Shown one piece after another: positions 35,666 to 47,189 of a DNA stretch of 64,000 nucleotides (its first letter is position 1; the number at the start of each line of letters is the position of its first letter). The translations under genes were made by a program, and so were the position numbers. The notes under the pieces were generated by a model. That model was not told the DNA's origin. It made no database searches and saw only the letters and a list, made by a program, of their open reading frames with translations. Origin of the DNA: Ectocarpus siliculosus. Its lineage: Eukaryota; Sar; Phaeophyceae; Ectocarpales; Ectocarpaceae. The DNA lies in contig FN649755.1 in assembly GCA_000310025.1 (NCBI GenBank), forward strand, positions 967,835 through 1,031,834, in the 5' to 3' direction.

Positions 35666-38600
35666 GTGGCCACGCTCCTCCGCCTGGTCGCCTTGATCAT
35701 CAGCGTCTCGATCTTCCACCCCTGGCTGGACGCGAAGAAGCGGCAACATATGAACATATTCTGCCTCCACTGGGCAAGGTGGGTGGGTGGCGGTGAAAAA
35801 TGGCACCGTCTCAGGTCTGCACGACAAGCTTGTGTGCGAGGTTTTTTTCATGTTGGAGAGGTAGCGGGAAATGTGTCAGGTCTGCATCGAAGCGTGTATG
35901 TGCGGGTTGCAATGACGGATGTGGAGACAATGGTACCATATGCATGAAAAGCATGTGGTGTGGTTAGCCATGTTGGAGAGGTGGGCGGAGACGGTGTAAA
36001 AGTGTCAGGTCTGCTTGAAGCATGTGCGGTGACTATTTAGGTTTGCACGGTGGGTGCAGACGGTGGCAATGTCTCTGGTGCTCCCGAAGCGTGTGCCGAG
36101 ACATGTGACGTCATCATGTTGGAAAGGCAGATGACGACAATGGAAAATGTGTCAGGTCTGTGTGCAGATACACATTGTATCATGCCGGCGTAAGTTGGCT
36201 CGTTTCGCCCAGGGTGTAGCTCTCGCAAAGCAAGGTTGGTTATGGCGTTCATAGCGGTTGTGCACATTTTATCGTGTCTCTGCTGTTTGTGAGTGGCACG
36301 GTGCCCTCTTCTGACTTTATTTTTTCTTTTTTCACTTCAACGCTTACAACACTTGTGCCGTCGTTTACTCCGACCAGTGTGAGAGGCGTGGTTAGAACAT
36401 ATTCAGTCGATGCGCTTAAGTCATGATTGGATCCCCCGTCGAACGTACATACAAACAATATGTTCTTCGATCCCCCGTGTTCCATGCCACACCCCTTCTT
36501 CGACCCCTTTTGTCTTAAAGAACGAAGCATATTCTTGTGCCCGACCCGATGAAACTGACGTGGCTTTTGTGTGTTCCGCCGGCTGGCCACTAGTCTGCGT
36601 AAGTAGCTATACATGTAGTACCGCCAATACGTGCCTCTCCCACTTCCCGTGTTGCGCGCTACCTCTCGCACAGCAACAGTACTTGCTGCTGCTGCCGGCC
36701 CCTCTTGAAATCGCTGCTACGTACGCCTCTCCAGAAAATCGAGCCACTCCATCATCATATCCACACCATGGTTCAGAAACAAATCGAGCTTTTGGCAACA
36801 CAGCGCGTTCTACCTGCCTAGATCGCAACCACCAACCACTCCTTGTTACGACGACCCCTCCCCACCCCCCACCGCTTCTGCGTCACCCCCCTTCCCCGCC
36901 ATCATCCCAACGTTTAAGCTCCAGCGGCGGCATGCATGCGTGTGCCGAGCCGTTGGAGACGATGTTCAAGCCACCGTGTCCTCCCTTCCCAGTACCCTTC
37001 GCAGGGTATTTCTATTTAAGTCAACATGTTGGACAAACCATGCAGTCGGGGAAGCTGGGTTAGGGATAGGGCCTGCGTACCCCCCTCCTTCCCTGTTCGA
37101 TTTTTCTCATGAAAATAAATTTCTCGCGCAGTGGGTCCCCTCTCTCTTCTACAGCTTGCCTTGTTGTCTTCCGCACCGTCATGTGTTGTTGTCGACCCAA
37201 CGTTTTCAGCGCCGTCACGTACGTGGTGAGCCAGCTCGTCATGTCGGTGATGGTGATCAACTGCTGGAGCTCGAAGACCAGGGCGGGACCGGTCATCTAC
37301 GTCCTCAAGTTCGTGGAGCTGACTTCCATCAACCTGTGGGCGATCTCGAGCATGGCCATCTCACTCCTCATCGCGAGCATCGTGCAGGTTAGAAGAAAAC
37401 AAGAGTAGATCTTCCTGCGACCTACCCCCATCGCACCGCGTGGCGGTTCCTTGTGCGTTGTTTGCCTTTCTGCTCAATCGTTCACGTCTTCCCCCCAGGG
37501 CTCTTGTCAGAAATGGGGGGGTACTCATAGCTGGCGCCCATCAACCTCTGGGCGACATCGAGCATGGCCGTCCCACTCCTCATCGCAAGCATCGTGCACG
37601 TTTGCCGAAGAAATGAGAAATGATTTCACGCGACGGGTACCTACCCCCATCGCAACGCGTGGCGGTTCACTGGTTTGCTGTTTGCCTTTCAGCACAATCG
37701 CCGTTCACGTCTACCTCCTAGGCCACTTTATCAGAAATGGGGGGGAGCGCACTCATATTTCGCATGCCTTAGCAGTTAGACCATTGACCACGCGTCCCCG
37801 AGAGGAAGAAGCATTTTCCCCACAGGACTGATGACCGATCGGCAATCGTTCCTTCCCACTATGCCAAAGTTGGTTCAAAAATGTTTCCCCTAGCCTACCT
37901 ATCCTAACGATGGGGGGGACACCCAAGTAGTGCCAACATACACACCACCTGCTCCTCAGCCCGGTGTACAGTACGTGTCCCAATAGACATCACGTTTTCG
38001 AGACGCGTTCGAGGACCGGCCGTAGTGCCATCCTTTTACAACATTTCAGGGACACTGCTGCTCCTCAACACAACGCTCGCCGATGGACATCACTTTTTTG
38101 GAGAGTCGTTGTGGCGTTTCGAAATGCCTTTTGTTGATGGTTCTCCGCATCGTACTGACCATTGTTCGCTCTTCCGTATGTAGGCACTTTCCCGCGACAC
38201 GCCGAAGCTACTGCTGTCGTAGCATTAGCAACAGCTTAGCCCTCATTCGAAGGTCAACACTTCGAAGATTGGCACCAGCCTCCCAAACCCCAAGACGATA
38301 TAACTAAAATGCTGGAAAGACAACGCCCCAAGAAAAAGTGTCCTGCCGTGTGTGGTGAAACCATCTCTTCCTCCTGCTCCTCGGCCCCTACCAATCTTAC
38401 AGGCGTTCTCGAAAATGCGAAGAGTTCCCAGAGTGATCGGTTCTTCCCGCGTGATCTGGAGCTGCGTTTTCGTGGCGATGGGGTTGACGCTGCTCTCCGC
38501 CCCCTTCTGGAACGACGTCCTCGTGACCGGGAGCTACTTCTGGATAACCAACCGCAACGATGTGCGTGCGTACCCGAGAGAGGCACACACAGAGAGAGAC

Positions 38601-41600
38601 ACAGAGAGTTCGATGATTATTAAAATGCTTACGTAATCTCTCAGAAGGCTAGTACCCGTTCGAGATAAAACCCCAGTCTAAACGGATGTGTTGAAGTCTT
38701 TCAAGTGAGTGGAGGGAAAATGGCTGGAAACTGGGCTTGTTTTTGAGTTTGTTTAAGCCCAACACTGAAGAGTTGTCAGTGTTGGGACTTGTTGTTGTTG
38801 TTGTTGTTGTTTTTGTTCTTGTCTTCACTTTAAAAGGCGTTGGGATCTCTCCACCCAGTGCCTTCGTCTATCCGCACTGATCAAACACTTGACGCCGTTC
38901 GATTCACCTGGTCACAGGCTAGGTTACCCTAAAAAGGTTACACTCAGAAAAACTGACAACTATTTGTGTTATATTTGTTCGTTTTATTGTTGGGTGTCTC
39001 TTTGTTGAATGTTTTGAATGCTTTGATTGCTGTTGCTGCTGTTGTTGCTGTTGTTATGTTGTTGTCGTTGGTGCTGTTGCTCTCTGTGGTGCTGGTGTTC
39101 CTCTTGTTGTTAGGCTGCTGCTGCTGCTGTTGCTCTTCTCGCGTTCTGATTATGCTGCCGATTCTCTTGGTGTTCCAAACTGTTTTTTGGTCGTGTTTGC
39201 GATGATGGCGGTGGTTGCCGTTGATGATACTGATGGTGTTGTTGACGCCTGTCCATCTCCTCGTCTGTCTCTGTCTCGGTCTCTACCTCCGTCTCTGTCT
39301 CTGTCCCCTCTTCTGTCTTTCTCTGTCTCTGCATCTCTGTATCTGTGTATACATTTGTGTTTCTTCCTCGTTGTCTGTCTGGCACTCTCTTGTCGTCGTA
39401 TCTCTGTCTCTGTCTCTGTCTCTGTCTCTCCACCTTTCCGCAGCCAAACTTGGCTCGGTGGATCAGCCTGTCCTTCGTCACCACTCAAGGGATTGCGGGA
39501 GCGCTCATGGCTCTCACCCTGGTGTTCGTAGCAACGGGGAAAAGAAGGAAGAGCCTCCTCGTGTGCATCAGGACCAGCAAGCGGATGAAATTGTGTGAGA
39601 CGTTTTTTTCACATCAAGAAGACGATTTAAAACATGAATTCGTGCACTTGAATACATATTTAGTTTAAACCACGTCACATGTTTGTTCTTTATCTGCTTC
39701 ATTTTTTTTGTGATATTGTAGGAAAAGTCAAGCACCGTACGTGCCGAGGGGAGAACATAGACTGATGGCATGAGAGTAGAAGAAGGGCGAATGTCCGACG
39801 TTTTCCCTATGTTTCGAAGCTCTGGCGAGTACACCAGGCAGTCGTTTCCTCCGGCATTTCGATCGATCCCCTCCTCACCAAGCCGCGGGGCAAAGACATT
39901 CAAATAGCCACCTGGAACATCACCGCCCAAGCTATGGAAGCCAGCGCGCTAGGTTCCCTTACCGCGAAAACAAAACCGCCAATCAACCCGCGGTTTGCCA
40001 CCATGAACCTCTTCTGCCGCGACACGGAACACACTAGCGGGTCGCGACGTCGTTATTGTGTGTCCCCTTCTTCGTGCTACCGGTTGGTGATGAAGTTGTT
40101 ATCGCATAAGAAACGGTCGTGGCCTCTTCCCAGTGCCTCGTATTCCCAAACCATCTTGGAAACGGAAGAACCAAGCGCCGTTGACAACCTCCCCACCAAA
40201 CACGCAAGGTGCGAAGAAGGCCAAAAACCGACGAATAGCCGGAGTAGATGAAGGATCTGGTGCGCCGATCTCGCACCGTGGCACCCCTAGTTGCTACCCG
40301 TTGGTGACGAAGCTGCTATCGCGCATCAAGAACGGTCGTGGCCGTTTTCCCAAATGTCTTCCAAACCGAAGAAATAAAAACGCCGATGGCCACCAGCCCA
40401 CCGCCAGACCCAGGCGCAAAAACCGTCGAAAAGTTAGTAGATGAAGGTGCATTGGGGGGCCTGGTTTACCGACCCCTATTATAGTGTCACGAGGACGTGT
40501 GGCCGCTATTCCGAGCGGGTCGCCAAACCGAACTACCAATCTTACAGCAGTTATTCTACCGGGGTGCGGCAGTACGACGTGGTTTTTTGGTCGCCAAACA
40601 GGGCATCTCGCTAAACGGGGGGTCGCTAAACCGCCCCCCCCCACTGTACTGATAAATCCTTCTTGCGTTGTCGGCATTACATTTTTTCACTTGCCGGGGC
40701 GTCTTTTCGCTCATCGTTCCGTTTCCATACGGTCTTGTCTGTCTGTCTGTCTGTCTTCTCTGTCTTTTTTTGTTCTGTCTTGTCTCTTTCTCTCTGTGTG
40801 TGTGTGTCTCTCTCTCTCTCTTTCTCCCTCTCCCTCTCGCTCTCTCCCGCTCCGTCTCTGCCTCTCTCCCCCCCGTGTCTCTCTGGTGTTCCCCCTCGCC
40901 GTCCTGCGTACTATATCATCCTCCGGCGACAATGACGTCAAGATTTCATCCTAACCGCCTTCGGAACATGCGTGTACCTGTACAACGGGTTCGTCCTTTT
41001 GTTCGACGAGGTATGAAAACAGTCAAGGGGGCCCCTAATGTTGTGCGGGTGGAGTTGACTGGCTCAGACAGACATCATCAAAACGACGTTTAATGCATCG
41101 AATGGTGCAGGTGTCCGCTGTGATGTGCGGGCGAAGAGAGCTTGGCACAAACCCCCACTATCGCGGGCCCGTCACTCTACGCGATTTCACCTGATGACCG
41201 GAGATAGCAAACGTATACTGTAAGAATGTTTTTTTTATGCGGGTCGAGGCCCAAGGTCTTGTTTGGTCGCCAACGTCGAGTACTACATCTTTTTACGCAT
41301 GGGGTTTTGTGTAGGATCTACCTGAAGCCGCAGGTTACATGACGAAAGATATCACACACCCCTGGACCGCTTTTCAGAGCTCCGACTACTCCACAACGAA
41401 GAGCATGCATGATCCAAACTATGAGTTTTCGGAAACTGCTCGACAAGACGGCCCCAACGCGGACCTTTTCTGCATCGCCACTCTTCCTGTTCGTGGAGAA
41501 ACGGAGCTTTGAATATCAGTCCAGGGGGCGTGATATCTTGCGTTAGGGAAGTCTTTACCCCTGAGACCCCACCGGGTCCTGAGACATGGACAACGAAAGA

Positions 41601-43057
41601 TAGAAAACGCTGACCGTTTTTGTACATCTCCGCCTAGAGAGAGCCGAAACGGCCACTCCGTCTTGCTGGGAAAATGAAAACTCGTCCCAACCTTCATGCG
41701 GTTGTTGTTGATATGATCACACGCGAAAAACTGTTCTCATTGAGCGCACATCTTGCTGCCTTTCCGTTTAGAACCGCTCAACACTTCCGAGGATGGTAAG
41801 ACAATCCCATTTCTGGACAGGAAGAAGCAAGAAACACAAAGTAGGGTGCGGGGAAACCCAAATGGTAATGCAACAAAGATCTCATCGCGCCAACCTCTGG
41901 GGTCTGAGCTACCGCAAGACGCTCGGGGCATGGTCTTGTCTGCGTGGGCTGTGTGAAGTATGTGCGGGCAGTATATGTGTGGGCAGTACCGTAGTCGATC
42001 TGCACCCGGCTGTTGTGCGGGCAGAATATTCTCGTCCCTTCTCCCCTCCCGAGGGTATCACGATCTTGGCCGGGTGCTCTTCGGGGTTCTCACAAAACTT
42101 GACACGTTGAAATTGCACGAGTATTGCGTAAGCACCCCCCCAAAAATATTGAACACACTTTGGCAGAATGCCGCACAACCTCCATTTTTTTTTTTTATTC
42201 ACTTCAAATCAGCGCTCACAGCACTAGTGCCGTTTACTCCAACCCTCTCATGCGACTCGCCGAATACCTCACAGCGCTTCGCACTTGGTGGTGTGAGAGC
42301 CTCTGGTGAAAACCCGGCGTGCTCCGTCCCGACTTTGTAGGGGAGCGAGGTCAGTGGTCTAATCGCTACGGCATGCAAAACACGAGTACGCCCCCGCCCC
42401 CCCACCCCCGCTCTCCCGCCGTTACTACCACGGGTTGCAGCTATCCCGCCTCGGCTCGGCGAAGAAGGAGCTAACCATGGTGGGCTGGTGCTCTAAATAC
42501 CTGCACGTCGTGGCCGACACCCTGGTGCTCTACTACGCGTTCCAGGTACTTCTTTAGTACCTTCTTCTCTAGAACCTTTATTTAGCACCTTCTTCTTTAA
42601 AACCTTTAGAACCTTCTTCTTAGAACCTTTGTCCGCAAGAAGCGAAGACTTCGACGCTTAGAAAACGTTTTGGATAAAAAATGCGCTTGATTGAGCAGTT
42701 TTGATTGTTGGCGGAGATTGTTTGTGTGTTTCTTTGAAACCTCTGCCTGCAATAAATGAGACACCTTGAAGCAAAGAGAGTTGTCAGAACTTGGGCAGTT
42801 TGACTGCTGACAGCGTGTGTATTCATTTTCTTGAAACCTCTTCCGCAAGGGAGTAACACATTGGATTATTGAGAGTGCTTCCGTGAGATGAAAGGGTAGT
42901 CTCTCTTTGGCTGTACGCATGTTTTCTTGTTTTCCAATAAACTGGTCACATGGTATTCCACTGTTTGCGTCACCCCGTCAACACAAACCACGTCAACACA
43001 AGACACCACACTAACGGAAAAAAACTACGTGCACGCCATTGTTTGCGTCACCCCCCC

Positions 43058-43091
<34 letters not shown>

Positions 43092-43206
43092 CCCAAAAAA
43101 AAACACCCCCCCCCCCCCCCAAACCCCCCCAAAAAAAAAAAACCCCCACCCCCCCCCAGGGAGGGGGGCCCCGGGGGAAAACCCAAGGGGGGGGCGGCCC
43201 CCGGGG

Positions 43207-43237
<31 letters not shown>

Positions 43238-44719
43238 NNNNNNNNNNNNNNNNNNNNNNNNNNNNNNNNNNNNNNNNNNNNNNNNNNNNNNNNNNNNNNN
43301 NNNNNNNNNNNNNNNNNNNNNNNNNNNNNNNNNNNNNAACGGGGGGGTTTTTCTTTTTTTGAAACCTTTTCCCCAAGGGGAGAACCCCTTGGGTTTATGG
43401 AGGGGGTTTCCGGGAAAAAAAGGGGTGTTTTTTTTTGGGCTGAACCCATTTTTTTTTTTTTTCCAAAAAAGGGGCCCCAGGGTTTTCCATTTTTGGGGTC
43501 CCCCGGCAAACCAAAACCGGTTAAACCAAAGCCCCCCCCTAAAGGAAAAAAAATTCGGGCCCCCCCTTTTTTGGGTCCCCCCCCCCCCCCCCCCCCGCCC
43601 CCCTCCAAGAGTAAGGACCCCCAAGAAACCGACCGCGTGCCCCCCGCGAGCGCCGCCGACACGAGAGGCGGCGGCAGCGGCGGCGGGGGGGGGCGTCCCG
43701 GCGGCAACCGCGACGGCGGTGCCTGCTCCGGCGACGACATCGAGAGAAACGAAAACAGAAACAGCGGCAGCGGCGGCGGCAAGCACAACAGCATCATCGT
43801 GGCGTCCATCAAGAAGGAGGCCATGGTACTCGGCAACGGTGACAACGCCGACAACGCCGACGGTGGTGCCGGTGGTGGCGACGGGGAGGGTGGTCGTGGT
43901 GGTGGCGGTGGCGTTAGAAATGGCGGCCGTGGCGGCAGCAGTAGCGCCAGCACCGGGAACTGCTCCGGCGACACCGACGCGAACGCTAGCCGGAAGCTCG
44001 ACAGCGACTTCAGCGTCTCCGGAAGCTTGGTCACCGTGGACAAGGGCGGCGGCGGCGGCGCCGCCGGTGGTGGCGGCATCAGCCAGTCTTCCATCGGTAA
44101 CAAGCTCGACAGCGACTTCAGCGTCTCCGGAAGCTTGGTCACGGTCGAAAAAAACGGTGGCAGCGGCGGCGTCCAGTCTCCCATCGGCGGCAAGCTCGGC
44201 AGCGACTTCAGCGTCCCCGGAAGCTTGGTCGCCGTCGAAAAAAACGGCGGGGGCGGTGGCGGCAGCCAGTCTCCCATCGGCGCCGGCGGGCGAAACGCCA
44301 CGCGGCCGGATACCGCGGCCATGAAAAGAGCCTACAGCAGCAGGAGCAGCAGCTTGAGCAGCAGCTTGAGCAGCAGTTTGAGCAGTCGCGACAGGAGCAA
44401 CAGCTTCCGCGTGGCCGTGGCAGCAGCAGCCTTGGGAAGCAGGTTCGATGCCGGGGGGGGGGTCGTGTCTTACTCCCCGAACGGGGTGGGATTGCTGCCT
44501 AAAAGTGTGTGTCTTGGCTTAGACGAAGTGTCCGGCCGCTTCCGTTTGCCGTTGCCTCCGCGCACGCTTGTTGGAACCCTGATTCTACGGCATGATGAGT
44601 CTGGAACGATGTTCAACCTTTTTTCCACTAGCGACGCTCACGAAAAAGATGTGCATATCTCGTGCACGCGTTCACACATACCGCCGATCCTGGTGTCGCA
44701 GAGAAAACCCCCCCGGTAA
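35666..44719 (+). CDS. 7TM receptor-like protein, copy 2 (spliced, 5' incomplete)
   Basis: Exons: 35666-35778 (TM1, then the basic stretch AKKRQ), 37210-37387 (TM2, TM3), 38403-38561 (TM4 and a loop ending SYFWITN), 39444-39594 (TM5 plus basic GKRRKS loop), 40943-41010 (TM6), 42441-42545 (TM7, GWCSKYLHVVADT) and a tail exon from 43610. Phases join without a stop: 35778 leaves two bases and 37210 supplies one; 39594 leaves one and 40943 supplies two. No ATG was found for the 35666 exon, so at least one 5' exon is missing. The tail exon reads to a stop at 44719. It is Gly-rich and contains three copies of a KLDSDFSVSGSLVTV-like repeat (codons starting 43994, 44102, 44192), followed by a Ser-rich stretch. 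The true end is uncertain: copy 1 has one more small exon, and an acceptor at 44890 followed by Pro/Ala- or Ser-rich coding sequence could be its counterpart. The intron before the tail exon contains the 100-N gap. Confidence 0.72.
35779..36175 (+). repeat. Degenerate repeats of the TM1-exon 5' splice region
   Basis: The true donor is CAAG|GTGGGTGG at 35779. Downstream, GTTGGAGAG|GTAGCGGG, GTTGGAGAG|GTGGGCGG and GCACG|GTGGGTGC recur. Most units are followed by GTGTCAGGTCTGC and AAGC(A/G)TGT. Four or five units of roughly 70-110 bases fill the first 400 bases of the intron. Confidence 0.6.
37528..37597 (+). pseudogene. Decayed duplicate of the TM3 exon end inside intron
   Basis: This stretch translates as APINLWATSSMAVPLLIASIV, matching the end of the functional exon 37210-37387 (SINLWAISSMAISLLIASIV). 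The duplicated unit is about 210 bases and includes the following intron sequence: both copies continue with ACCTACCCCCATCGCA, then GCGTGGCGGTTC, then TATCAGAAATGGGGGGG or TGTCAGAAATGGGGGGG. The donor position has changed from CAG|GTTAG to CAC|GTTTG, so the copy is probably not spliced. Confidence 0.85.
38786..38956 (-). mobile_element. SINE-like repeat with (CAA)n tail
   Basis: It matches the copy at 52670: on the plus strand (TTG)n, GTCTTCACTTTAAAAGGC, ACCCAGTGCCTTCGTCTATC, GGTCACAGGCTAGGTTACCC. It lies in the TM4-TM5 intron of receptor copy 2. Confidence 0.6.
41348..41538. mobile_element. MITE-like element, GATATCACACCCCC family, copy
   Basis: Left end AGATATCACACACCCCTGGA; right end GAATATCAGTCCAGGGGGCG then TGATATCT. 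Both terminal repeats are recognisable and the interior is non-coding. It sits in the TM6-TM7 intron of receptor copy 2. Confidence 0.78.
42182..42414 (-). mobile_element. tRNA-derived SINE-like repeat with poly-A tail
   Basis: This is the longest copy. On the minus strand it runs: homopolymer, A-box-like segment, B-box-like GGGTTTTCACC, GTATTCGGCGAGTCGCATGA, then GGTTGGAGTAAACGGCACTA, and a poly-A tail after GATTTGAAGTGAATAAAA. The 3' part is the same as the end of the repeat at 25500, which has a different head. It lies just upstream of the TM7 exon of receptor copy 2. Confidence 0.6.
42546..42900 (+). repeat. Nested tandem repeats at start of last intron, copy 2
   Basis: Right after the donor, TTTAGTACCTTCTTCTCTAG, TTTAGCACCTTCTTCTTTA and TTTAGAACCTTCTTCTTAG repeat the donor-proximal sequence. 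Further on, three units of about 110 bases start with GAACCTTTGTCCGCAAG, GAAACCTCTGCCTGCAA and GAAACCTCTTCCGCAAG. Confidence 0.65.
43238..43337. other. Assembly gap of exactly 100 N
   Basis: A gap of conventional fixed length, in the intron before the tail exon of receptor copy 2. It is flanked by low-quality homopolymer sequence on both sides. Confidence 0.98.
43338..43600 (+). other. Corrupted second reading of 42820-43050
   Basis: TTTTTTTGAAACCTTTTCCC, then CAAGGGGAGAACCCCTTGGG, follow in order TTTTCTTGAAACCTCTTCCG, then CAAGGGAGTAACACATTGG. Later blocks (GGGCTGAACCCA for GGCTGTACGCAT; CCAAAAAAGGGGCCCCAGG for CCAATAAACTGGTCACATGG) keep the same order and spacing. This is a low-quality trace of the same locus, not a biological duplication. 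Confidence 0.8.
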
Positions 44720-44890
44720 ATTATTTTTCAATTCGGTCTCCATCCTGTCCGACAGAAAGTTTTCTTGCGGAACCAGTCGAGGGGGCGAGCGATCCACAAA
44801 AAAAGTCTAAACCAAGCAGCAGCAGCCGGCCACCGCTAAATGTGAAGCAGCCAACAGACCCCCTCTTTTATTTTGCTCTTCCTTCCTCAG

Positions 44891-45030
44891 ACCGACGAGG
44901 CAGCATCGTCGCCAGCGCCAGCAACGGCAAGAGGAGAACCACCACCACCACCAGAAAAACCGACAGAAGCAGCAGCAGCAGCAAACAACCCAGCCAAAGT
45001 CAGCGGCACCACCGGCTGATGACGACGTAG
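44891..45030 (+). CDS. Possible last exon of receptor copy 2
   Basis: A pyrimidine-rich acceptor (ttcctcag) ends at 44890 and is followed by low-complexity coding sequence. One frame is rich in Pro, Glu and Ala (PPPPPEKPTEAAAA), another in Ser/Thr/Arg; both end within 140 bases. Copy 1 finishes with a comparable short exon that starts KRSKSGKSKG and runs into a Ser repeat. A phase-0 GT in the tail exon at 44507 could be the donor. Without cDNA the choice between this exon and read-through to 44719 is open. Confidence 0.3.
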
Positions 45031-46756
45031 AGCAGCAGAAGCCGCCACCCGCGTGAGAGTCCGCCCCCCGGCTCCGGCGGCGGGACTGTCAACAAGACCC
45101 TGCGCTCGGTGGGGATTCATTCTCCCGACCGGACCATCCAATTGCGCCGCTGGCACACTATTCATAGCTCACCCACTCCCCACTAGGGTCTCCCCGCACT
45201 CACGGAATAGCTGTGCCGAACGTGGACGAAAAATAGGTTCCCAGCGGAGCAATGCGTGTTGGTTGGTGTGTTGTGTGCGTGTTTTCTGGGTTGATGGTTC
45301 GTTTCGCTTGTGTTTTCGGAGAGAGAAAGAGAGAGGGGGGTCACGCGATGAGCGCGCCTGCTTTGCACTGCTAGGGGGTGTCGTTGCCACGGCGCCATGC
45401 CGACTCTGCTCCGCCACACCAACCGTGGCTTGTTCGAGACTCGGGCTCCGTGTTTCCTCGTTTTAGAATCAACTTAGCAAGGCCGTCCAGTAGCGTCGGG
45501 TCCAACTCTACATAGTTCAAACCAGCTTGATCGCCAGGGGGTCTAAAACGTGTTTGTGCGGCGTGGATCAGCAGCCAAGCCCCTCAAGCTCTTGGTTAGG
45601 TGGCGAAGCTAGATCTGTACGTTGAATGCCAAGGGAGGCCCCGCCGGAGGACGTTTGGTACTTGGCAATCGGTCGCGAATCGTCTGCTGCTGCTGTGGGA
45701 TGGCTTGCCCCTATCTACAGTAAGATATAGGTGGGGACCAGTGGCCACACTCCCGCCGGTACAAAGCAAGCGCGAGAGTCCACTGCCCGAACCCATGTAA
45801 TGTACTTGATTGCTTGTTCGGTTCTCGCATTCACGCAAGCAACTCCATTTTCTGGATATTCTATCTGCGAAGTGTTCGTCGATTGATTGTGGTGTATGTT
45901 GACACCATCAAAACTTTTTAGAAACGCATTGATTGTTTCGCTTGGACTGCTGTCTTCGGCGTTGTAGTGCCCTAGGTGAGGTGATTGGGAGAGCCGGGGG
46001 GTGGACAGGCGCGTTATCTGACGCAGTACCCATCGTGGTGGGATATAGCCGGGCTGTGTGTGTGTTTTATTATGTGTGTGTTTTATTTTTAGTGTGTGTG
46101 TGCGTTTTTTGTGAAGACAACACCAACACAGAGCGCCTGCCACGAAACAATCCCACAACAAAACGAGGTGATTGGCGCATGAGTATCGGTGGTGTCCTGA
46201 TCTGAATAGTCTTGCGGGGTACCTCAGCCAGAACATTCCCCAACAGAGGAAGGCGACAAAGCGCACGCAGTGAGTGGCGCAGGAGGGTTGGTGTGTCCTG
46301 ATTTGAGCATCTTGCCGGGTACCTCAGCCAGAACAATGGAGAGAAGACTGTGTGGAAACCACGCACATCGTTTTGAGAGGATTTTTCATTTACCCGTACG
46401 GAACACGGATATCAACAACTAGTGTTGATTCGATGTCCATACGGTGGTCGTGGGTGAGGGGGGGGGGGGGGGGGGTATGTTTACGACAATGGAACGCAGA
46501 TACGAACATATAGTGTTCGTGTCCATTCAGTAGTTGGGGGCGTCAAGTGTACGATACCGGGCTTGCTTTTGTACCGTCCAATCACGTGTGTTTGTTGTGG
46601 TACCGCGTGCTGTTGTGGCGTTATTGGTGTTTTTTTTTTTTTCGGGTGGATGGGGGCAATGCCCCCTGTAATGTTTCTCGAAGATCACATCGTGTACAGT
46701 CAAAGAAATTGGTGGCATCCTCTGCTCTGCAGTTTTTTTTTGTAGTCTTATCCGCT

Positions 46757-46940
46757 GGGGGGCTCGGCAGAGTATACTGTCTACGGGACCTCCGGGGGAT
46801 ACGCGGATGAAATGTGTTGATGGGCATGCCGCATGGCGATGGTGTTGCCTACCGCATGTCTCTCACTCTCTAATCAACCAAGGTCTTGAGTCAACCTTCT
46901 TTCTCTTTCGGCCTCTGACGGGCTACCGCACCCAAACACA
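46757..46940 (+). repeat. 180-base dispersed repeat, copy 1
   Basis: From GCTCGGCAGAGTATACTGTC to GGGCTACCGCACCCAAACA it is identical or nearly so to 51269-51450. Diverged relatives occur at 3615-3800 and in the foldback arms at 34453 and 35328. Near identity suggests recent movement. Confidence 0.85.
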
Positions 46941-47189
46941 ATATATTGTACGGCCTGGTGTTGGTAGTGGGTATTGGCGTCTGAGCTGTATGTGCCGGGC
47001 CAATGGGGCGGCGAATACGATATATATAGCTAAGCTGGGACGTGGCCAACGGGGACGGGACAGCACGGCAGCGGGTAGTGTATAGCTGGGACGGTGGCCA
47101 TCGGGGACCGGGACAGCAGGGGGTGTATTGCTGGGACAGCGCTTCAGGGCTGGGACAGCAGGGTACGGGATATTTTTCAAGCGTAGACT

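Larger units (their letters stand above)
44720..47189. other. Spacer between receptor copy 2 and the zinc-knuckle gene
   Basis: Apart from the possible last receptor exon at 44891-45030, no gene is supported. It holds a tandem pair (46170-46232 and 46281-46335, sharing GGGTACCTCAGCCAGAACA) and a 180-base dispersed repeat at 46757-46940. It also has imperfect palindromes at 46385-46535 (for example GTGTTGATTCGATGTCC and GTGTTCGTGTCC). Confidence 0.5.

Noticed and set aside
42927-44322. 465-codon plus frame and 424-codon minus frame around 43-44.3 kb
   Set aside because: They cross the 100-N gap and homopolymer artefacts. The real tail exon is in the other plus frame starting at 43610.
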